From: Astrocystis sublimbata
Taxonomy: Eukaryota > Ascomycota > Sordariomycetes > Xylariales > Xylariaceae
Direction of reading: 5' to 3'
Assembly (NCBI GenBank): GCA_022453515.1
Contig: JAJNNY010000102.1
Coordinates: forward strand, 1-64,000
Length of the DNA: 64,000 nucleotides
The notes under the pieces were generated by a model. That model ran no database searches. It had not been told where the DNA came from and saw only the letters and a list, made by a program, of their open reading frames with translations. The position numbers were made by a program, and so were the translations under genes. Below, one piece after another: positions 58,961-64,000 of this stretch (positions within the stretch are counted from its first letter, which is position 1; every line of letters begins with the position of its first letter).

Positions 58961-61811
58961 ATGTCGTCGTCAACGTCATCTTCGTCCCATTCACAGAGGA
59001 CACCAATACCACTGTACGAAAGGACCAGCTCGGAAAGGAACCAGTTGCAGACGGGAATTCGCTTGGTGCCTTACACGCCTCCGAAAATCGAAGCTGACGA
59101 GGTCGGGTCACGTGCTGCCGAACCGGAAACCCCCACGGGCAGCGTCGACTTCCACTCGCCCAGGGATCGTACGAGCAGCACATCGACTGTATTTGGAAGG
59201 GGAGGATTTACTGGGTCTGAATCGTCGTCGCCTGTGGCCTCGTCGTCGCCTATCACGGCCCCGACAAGGGTGCTAGCAAAAGGCGTTTCAGAAGCGAGAC
59301 GCGTGTCCGGATTGCCAGGTAGCGAGGACCCTGCCCCACCCGCCCGTGCGGTTGTTCGGACGTCGCACGGCAGCTTTATCAGACACGTCAATCCTCCATC
59401 TCAGAATGCGCGCGATCATGTGCCAACCTCACCAACTCCCAACCCCAAATCCGCATCTCGCCGCGATAGGTCCATCAGCATCCACGCCGACAAGACCTTC
59501 TCCCTGGTAAGATCTGTGAAACCGTCCAATACCAGGATATCGACCGGCTCCGAATCAACCGCCAAATCGTACGCATTCTCCAATACCTCGGTCTTCAGTT
59601 CGCATGGAGAAACGTCGTTTGATGCACCTACCGAAGATCTCCGTAATTCTTTGTTCAGCTCCGTGCCCGAAGGTAGCGTTTCGCCCTCATCACCCAGCAC
59701 CTCTGCCACTCCCTCGAATTTCGACGACGAGCATACTGCGTCTTCTCCCTGGAATTATCGCTTGGCTGGTGGATTGCGCAAGGTGCCAAAAACTCCCGAG
59801 TCCAAGGCGAAAGGAAAGGAAATAGACACCTCTGCCGAGCCACTACCCACATTACCGGAGACCGTAGCTACGGCAAGAGTGTCCGAGTCCGGATATCCTC
59901 TCACTCAGAAGCAGTCATTTGCGACCGAAAGAAGTGACTCGACCTCAGAAGGGGCCGCCAATTACAACATCATTGGTCGTAGCTCGCCTCCTCTACCGGA
60001 CTCTGATAGCATCTACGCGCCCCCATCGTCCAGTAGTTCAAATTATCAAGTTTTTGGACAACCATCGGCTCCCCAGTCGTTTGCTTCGTCCCCAGCCCGT
60101 GGACAAGGACCATTGGACACGCCTGGTAGCCAGAACTTTGTCTTGCATAACAGGTCATATCCCGCATCTGAACAAAGCTTACTCGAAACACCAGGGAGTA
60201 GGGACTTTATTGTACATGAGAACGCCACTCCGGCATCTTTGATCTACCCCCACCCTCGAGCTTCCGAGAGTCAAACTTCGTATGATAGTTTTGGGCGAGA
60301 ATTGAGCGGCAAGTATTCACAAGAAAGTCTTGTTATACCACCATTACAGCCGCATAAGAGATCCTCGTCCGAAAATCTCGTTCCGAAATCCCGGACTTCG
60401 CGAGAAACTGTACATGGGCGGTCTAATTCCTATTCATCCATCTCGAGTGTTCTGACCCAAGATACTGGCCCGAACGTCGTTCGCTTGGCACACACCTCTT
60501 CCGCCTCTTCATCCTTACGGCAAGCTCTATGGGCAGGCCGGAGCGCTGCACCACCAAAATCACGGATGGATGTGCACCAATGGAGCTCACAACTTTCTAC
60601 CGTACTGTCGGAGTACGAGGGCAGTGACCGTGGCTCCCGTCTGACCTCGCTTGGTTCGTTCGGTGACAGAGGCAGCAGGAATATTAGGAGTATTTCATCA
60701 TCTATGCACGATAATGTAGAGCCAAACCAGACGAGACCGCAATCCCACTCGCGCTCCCGATCAAGCTCTATTGAGCAGCCCGGTGTAGCCTATATGCGAG
60801 GAGCAAGGGAGCTTCCTAACCCACCTGTTCGCACAGTCAGAGATCATGACGAACACGGTGATGGATTAGCCGATCTACACCAGATGTATCAGCTTCAAAA
60901 CAAGTCTTCACGAAGTCGAGTTGGATTTCTTTCGCGGCACTCATCTGACAGAAGCTCTCGCTCTGCAAGCAGCTCCCGCAGCGGCAGTTTTACATCTAGT
61001 TCCATTCCAAGTTGGGCAAGGTATATATATATAACACTCTTGAAACATAAAATGAAGCGAGAACTCATCGCTAACAATGCTATAGGGTTTACTATGGAAG
61101 TGGCGAGAGACGGTGGCTGGGTTCTCCAATCAATGATGAGAACAATACACCACACAACCCGTGGATCCCGGCCCGTGTTCCCCTCCCAGAACAGTTTGTA
61201 CCCGTTGTGCACAATCCACGGCGGCGACCAAGAGAACCATCAGATGTCATGCCCCAGCGATTTTCGCCAGAGATAACACCAGTACAACCTGCTATTGAGG
61301 ACATCCCGAGGATAGCGAAAAGGAAGACATCTAGTATCTGGTCACCTCATCTCCGGTCCGATAATAGGGCTAGTCGCTACAGCATATGGCGGCCACCATC
61401 AGTCACCTGGTCCGCTGAGAACCGTGTATTCGGACGCCGCAATATTCAGTTGGTGTTATTTGTTCTAGGGTTCATTTTCCCATTTGGTAAGAAATGCACA
61501 CAAGCAGCATCTGTGTATCAATAACTGACCATGTTGCAACAGCCTGGATGATTGCGGCTGTGTTGCCATTGCCTCGCACACCCCAACTCGATATGCAGGA
61601 ACTTGACAGGAATACAACGCGATTTCGGATACCTGAGGATCCCGGTTCCGAACTGCTATACAGACAAATTGGCCCAGTCGATGATTCCCGCTATCAAAGT
61701 GCTCGCTGGTGGAGGAATCTCAACCGTTACATGTCAATTCTCGGCGTGTTGATCATCGGTGCCATCATTGCACTAATAGTCGTCGGCGTCAACCAGGATT
61801 GGGGAAAATAA
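58961..61811 (+). CDS. Large serine-rich protein with C-terminal membrane segments
   Basis: I recognise the layout of an uncharacterised filamentous-fungal family, not a function. Exons are 58961-61020, 61086-61486 and 61543-61811, giving 909 residues. About 690 residues are disordered and very rich in Ser, Thr, Pro and Arg, with SRSRSSS and TPGS motifs suited to phosphorylation. The junctions restore PSWARVYYGSGERRWLGSP and FVLGFIFPFAWMIAAVLPLP. The conserved C-terminal third has KTSSIWSPHLRSDNRASRYS and RRNIQLVLFVLGFIFPF (first membrane segment), then WWRNLNRYMSILGVLIIGAI continuing into a second membrane segment and a short hydrophilic end. Introns are 65 and 56 nt. A role at a membrane or cell periphery would be a guess. 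The gene converges on the ALE1-type gene. Confidence 0.8.
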
Positions 61812-63175
61812 ACCCACAAGCTCATGATGTTGACACTCCTCGACAGAGCTCGACTTCCTACACTCCCTCAAAACACACAAAAACATGCTATTTATCGAAA
61901 CTACATACCCCCACATCACATTCACGAGATGCATATTACATCTGCTTTTTACGACACCAATAATTAATGACGAATAATTACGAATACGAGATATGCAGTT
62001 GCGATATCGAGCGAGCTGGATTGTTTGAACCGGACCAAAGATTTGCATTACGACTCACGCTCGATACTCATTCACGCTTTCATTGCCAACAAAGACACGG
62101 CGCATGATATAGAACTCGATTTTCATTCAAATCTTTTCCATCTCTGATGAAATACGGACGCACGAACATTGCATCATTCGACATATAATCTTGACTTGCT
62201 TTACGCCCGGCGTATTCGAGTCGAAAGATAACTATTCTGCGAAACATGACTCTCGTCAAGCATCAACGCAATGCTTTCGACAGAAATACACCAGCTACTA
62301 CAAAACTACCCCCTTGTATATTGATAACAATACCTTCGACCCCTCAATTTAACTTCACCCGCTGTCCGACACACGCAGACCACACAACTACAGCCCAAAC
62401 ATAGGTCACTCCAAAAAGTAAAACGGCGTTTTGGTACTTCAACCTACTTTTTCTCTCTATTTTTGCATACAAGCGATGGGTTAGACAATGCTTCACGCAC
62501 GCATTACACGAGCTCACACGATACCCGACCAATGAGTGAGCCCGTTTGCAGATTTATTTGCACTTCTATATGTATTCTTTTTCGAGTAGGGAGCACGGGG
62601 ATGGATTAATACCTCGAGTTGGCAGAGGCATCTAGCTGGAGTTTAGTAGCTAGTATAGTTGGCGGATTGGGGCTGTCCTGGCTGGTTGGCCAGGATCATC
62701 TTTTCCACTCTTTGGATGATGATTCTGAAAATGGGTTGGCTGCTAGATTTGACCATGATCTTTATTTTAGGCTCTGCTTTGCTTTGCTATAGCGCTTTCT
62801 CGTGCCTACTATGAATTGATGAACATTTCCACCCACACATGAATTATCCAATCAGCCTCTGATCCCATGAATATACATAAGTACCCAATCAGGACTACAA
62901 TCCCATACAAACAGCACGTGCGACAGGCAGCAATACAATGCATGCTACACCATTCCAACTCACAAGCTACTATTAAGTCTATTGTCTAGCATGTTGTCAC
63001 ATGTATGTGAATTAAGTATGACCATCCGAACCATGTTTTTCCAAGGTGAAAGCCTTCTAAAGCGCCGCGCCTGAAACAAACGTCAGCCATGAGACGTCAT
63101 CCACAATCTTATTCGTTGCGCCGAAGAGAAACTTTGTGCCACTTTCGCGCACCAACCCCTTGGAGATCATATCTA
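61812..63175. other. Convergent spacer between the serine-rich gene and the ALE1-type gene
   Basis: About 1.4 kb of AT-rich sequence with no supported coding frame. It is unusually long for a convergent spacer here. I see no repeat or inverted structure in it. Confidence 0.5.
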
Positions 63176-64000
63176 TTACAGCTCCTTCTTCGACCCCTTC
63201 TTCTTCGAAGCACTCTTTTTTGCGAGGTCCTTCCTCGCCTTTTCGACTTCTCTCTGGATCTCCTGGATGGCCTCGTTGGCATCTTTGCCCGGATCGGCGC
63301 TGAGACCAAGAACAGGCTCCTTCAGATTCTCGGTGCTGGTCGTGCGGCTGAGGTTAGGGGGAGCTCCGCTCGACTTCTTCTCGAGAATCTGGCGCATGTA
63401 CGCTTTGCCGGGTGATGCGAAGAAAGCCAGAGTAGCAATGGTGGCGAAGACAGCGTAGTAGTTGACGCGAGACCAGACTGTTATGGAGTCTTTGAAGCCA
63501 AGGATGATAAACGGTGCAGCCACGAATGAGAAAATGGTCTGAGTTGCTAGCCACGAGGCAAAGTCGTAGTATTTTTTGCTTGGCAAAGCTTTCTGCGTCT
63601 GAGGGTCAAGGAAGAAAGGACGAAGGTTGCGACGGTAATCTAAGGCCTAGTCAACATCCAGAATTCGAGCTCCCCAAAGAGCGGTCACTTACGTTTTGCG
63701 GCGGTTTGAACAAAACTTGCAAGTACGAAAGCAAGATAGTATCCAGGATAGAAGCCATGCCAAAAAGCACTGGTCACAAACGTAGCCATACTTGCGCGGA
63801 ATCCAGGCTTTTTGCCTCTCGGCGTGACTCGCAGGTAGATATAATACCGAAGCCATTTGTTAGTGTTCATGTTCCAGTTCTCAAGATAAGCCCGGCTGTT
63901 CTGGGCGGATTCCACGCCCCAGGGATATATGTTCTGCAGGCGATTCCACAATATCCGCCCAGTGGTTGGGTCAAACCCATTGAAGCCGAGTCCAGAAAGA
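63176..64000 (-). CDS. ALE1: Lysophospholipid acyltransferase, MBOAT family (partial, 5' part beyond the window)
   Basis: This is the C-terminal part of an ER acyltransferase that re-acylates lysophospholipids. Visible exons in gene order are 64000-63693 (open at the window edge) and 63639-63176, with a 53-nt intron. The visible part starts LSGLGFNGFDPTTGRILWNR, then YPWGVESAQNSRAYLENWN and MNTNKWLRYYIYLRV. It contains the MBOAT catalytic histidine in TSAFWHGFYPGYYLAFVLAS. Splicing gives AAKHYRRNLRPFFLDPQTQ. Two hydrophobic segments and a Lys-rich end (KKSASKKKGSKKEL) follow; the basic tail fits an ER-resident membrane protein. About 255 residues are visible, roughly the last half. Confidence 0.93.

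Overview
The window is nuclear DNA of a filamentous ascomycete (Pezizomycotina; the class Sordariomycetes is my inference from overall gene and intron style). The genes are spaced and carry short GT-AG introns of about 51-190 nt. The proteins are typically fungal: NAD-specific glutamate dehydrogenase, MMM1, a WOPR regulator, a Zn2Cys6 factor and an ALE1-type acyltransferase. I found no viral genes, CRISPR array, rRNA or convincing tRNA.

Layout. 1.4-7.3 kb: MPP alpha (+) converges on NAD-GDH (-). 7.3-12.4 kb has no supported gene. 12.5-17.0 kb (+): kynureninase, a 41-residue spliced small gene, and a CHY zinc-finger protein. 17.3-20.7 kb (-): proteasome alpha4 and a Zn2Cys6 factor. 20.7-24.4 kb has no intact gene and may hold a relic. 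24.4-26.4 kb (-): CorA-type Mg transporter. 29.0-30.2 kb: two tiny tail-to-tail genes, SPC1 (+) and RBX1 (-). 31.3-41.2 kb (+): a PNRC-motif protein, TDP1 (8 exons) and a WOPR regulator with a long leader. 41.7-42.9 kb: a decayed TA-flanked inverted-repeat element. 43.3-47.0 kb: cardiolipin synthase (+) converging on MTO1/MnmG (-). 47.2-47.5 kb: a 339-bp MITE. 49.5-55.4 kb: VPS45 (-), MMM1 (+), RCE1 (-). 59.0-61.8 kb: a large serine-rich membrane protein (+). 63.2 kb to the right edge: ALE1-type MBOAT (-), cut by the window.

Functions are mostly housekeeping: mitochondrial biogenesis (MPP alpha, cardiolipin synthase, MTO1, MMM1, perhaps the CHY protein), ER processing and lipids (SPC1, RCE1, ALE1), protein turnover (PRE6, RBX1), DNA repair (TDP1), trafficking (VPS45) and NAD/amino-acid metabolism (NAD-GDH, kynureninase). 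No biosynthetic cluster or defence system is evident.

The most interesting items are: a one-base frame break in an essential peptidase gene; 5-nt and 7-nt coding micro-exons; a GC-AG intron; a small spliced basic peptide gene; two TA-flanked inverted-repeat elements; dispersed intergenic words (ACCTAGGTAGGT and TACTCGTA); UIM-like and SUMO-binding-like motifs on TDP1; and a WOPR gene with a TATA box 1.3 kb upstream of its start codon and a cysteine-bearing minisatellite. All exon models come from reading frame plus remembered family conservation; no alignment was run.
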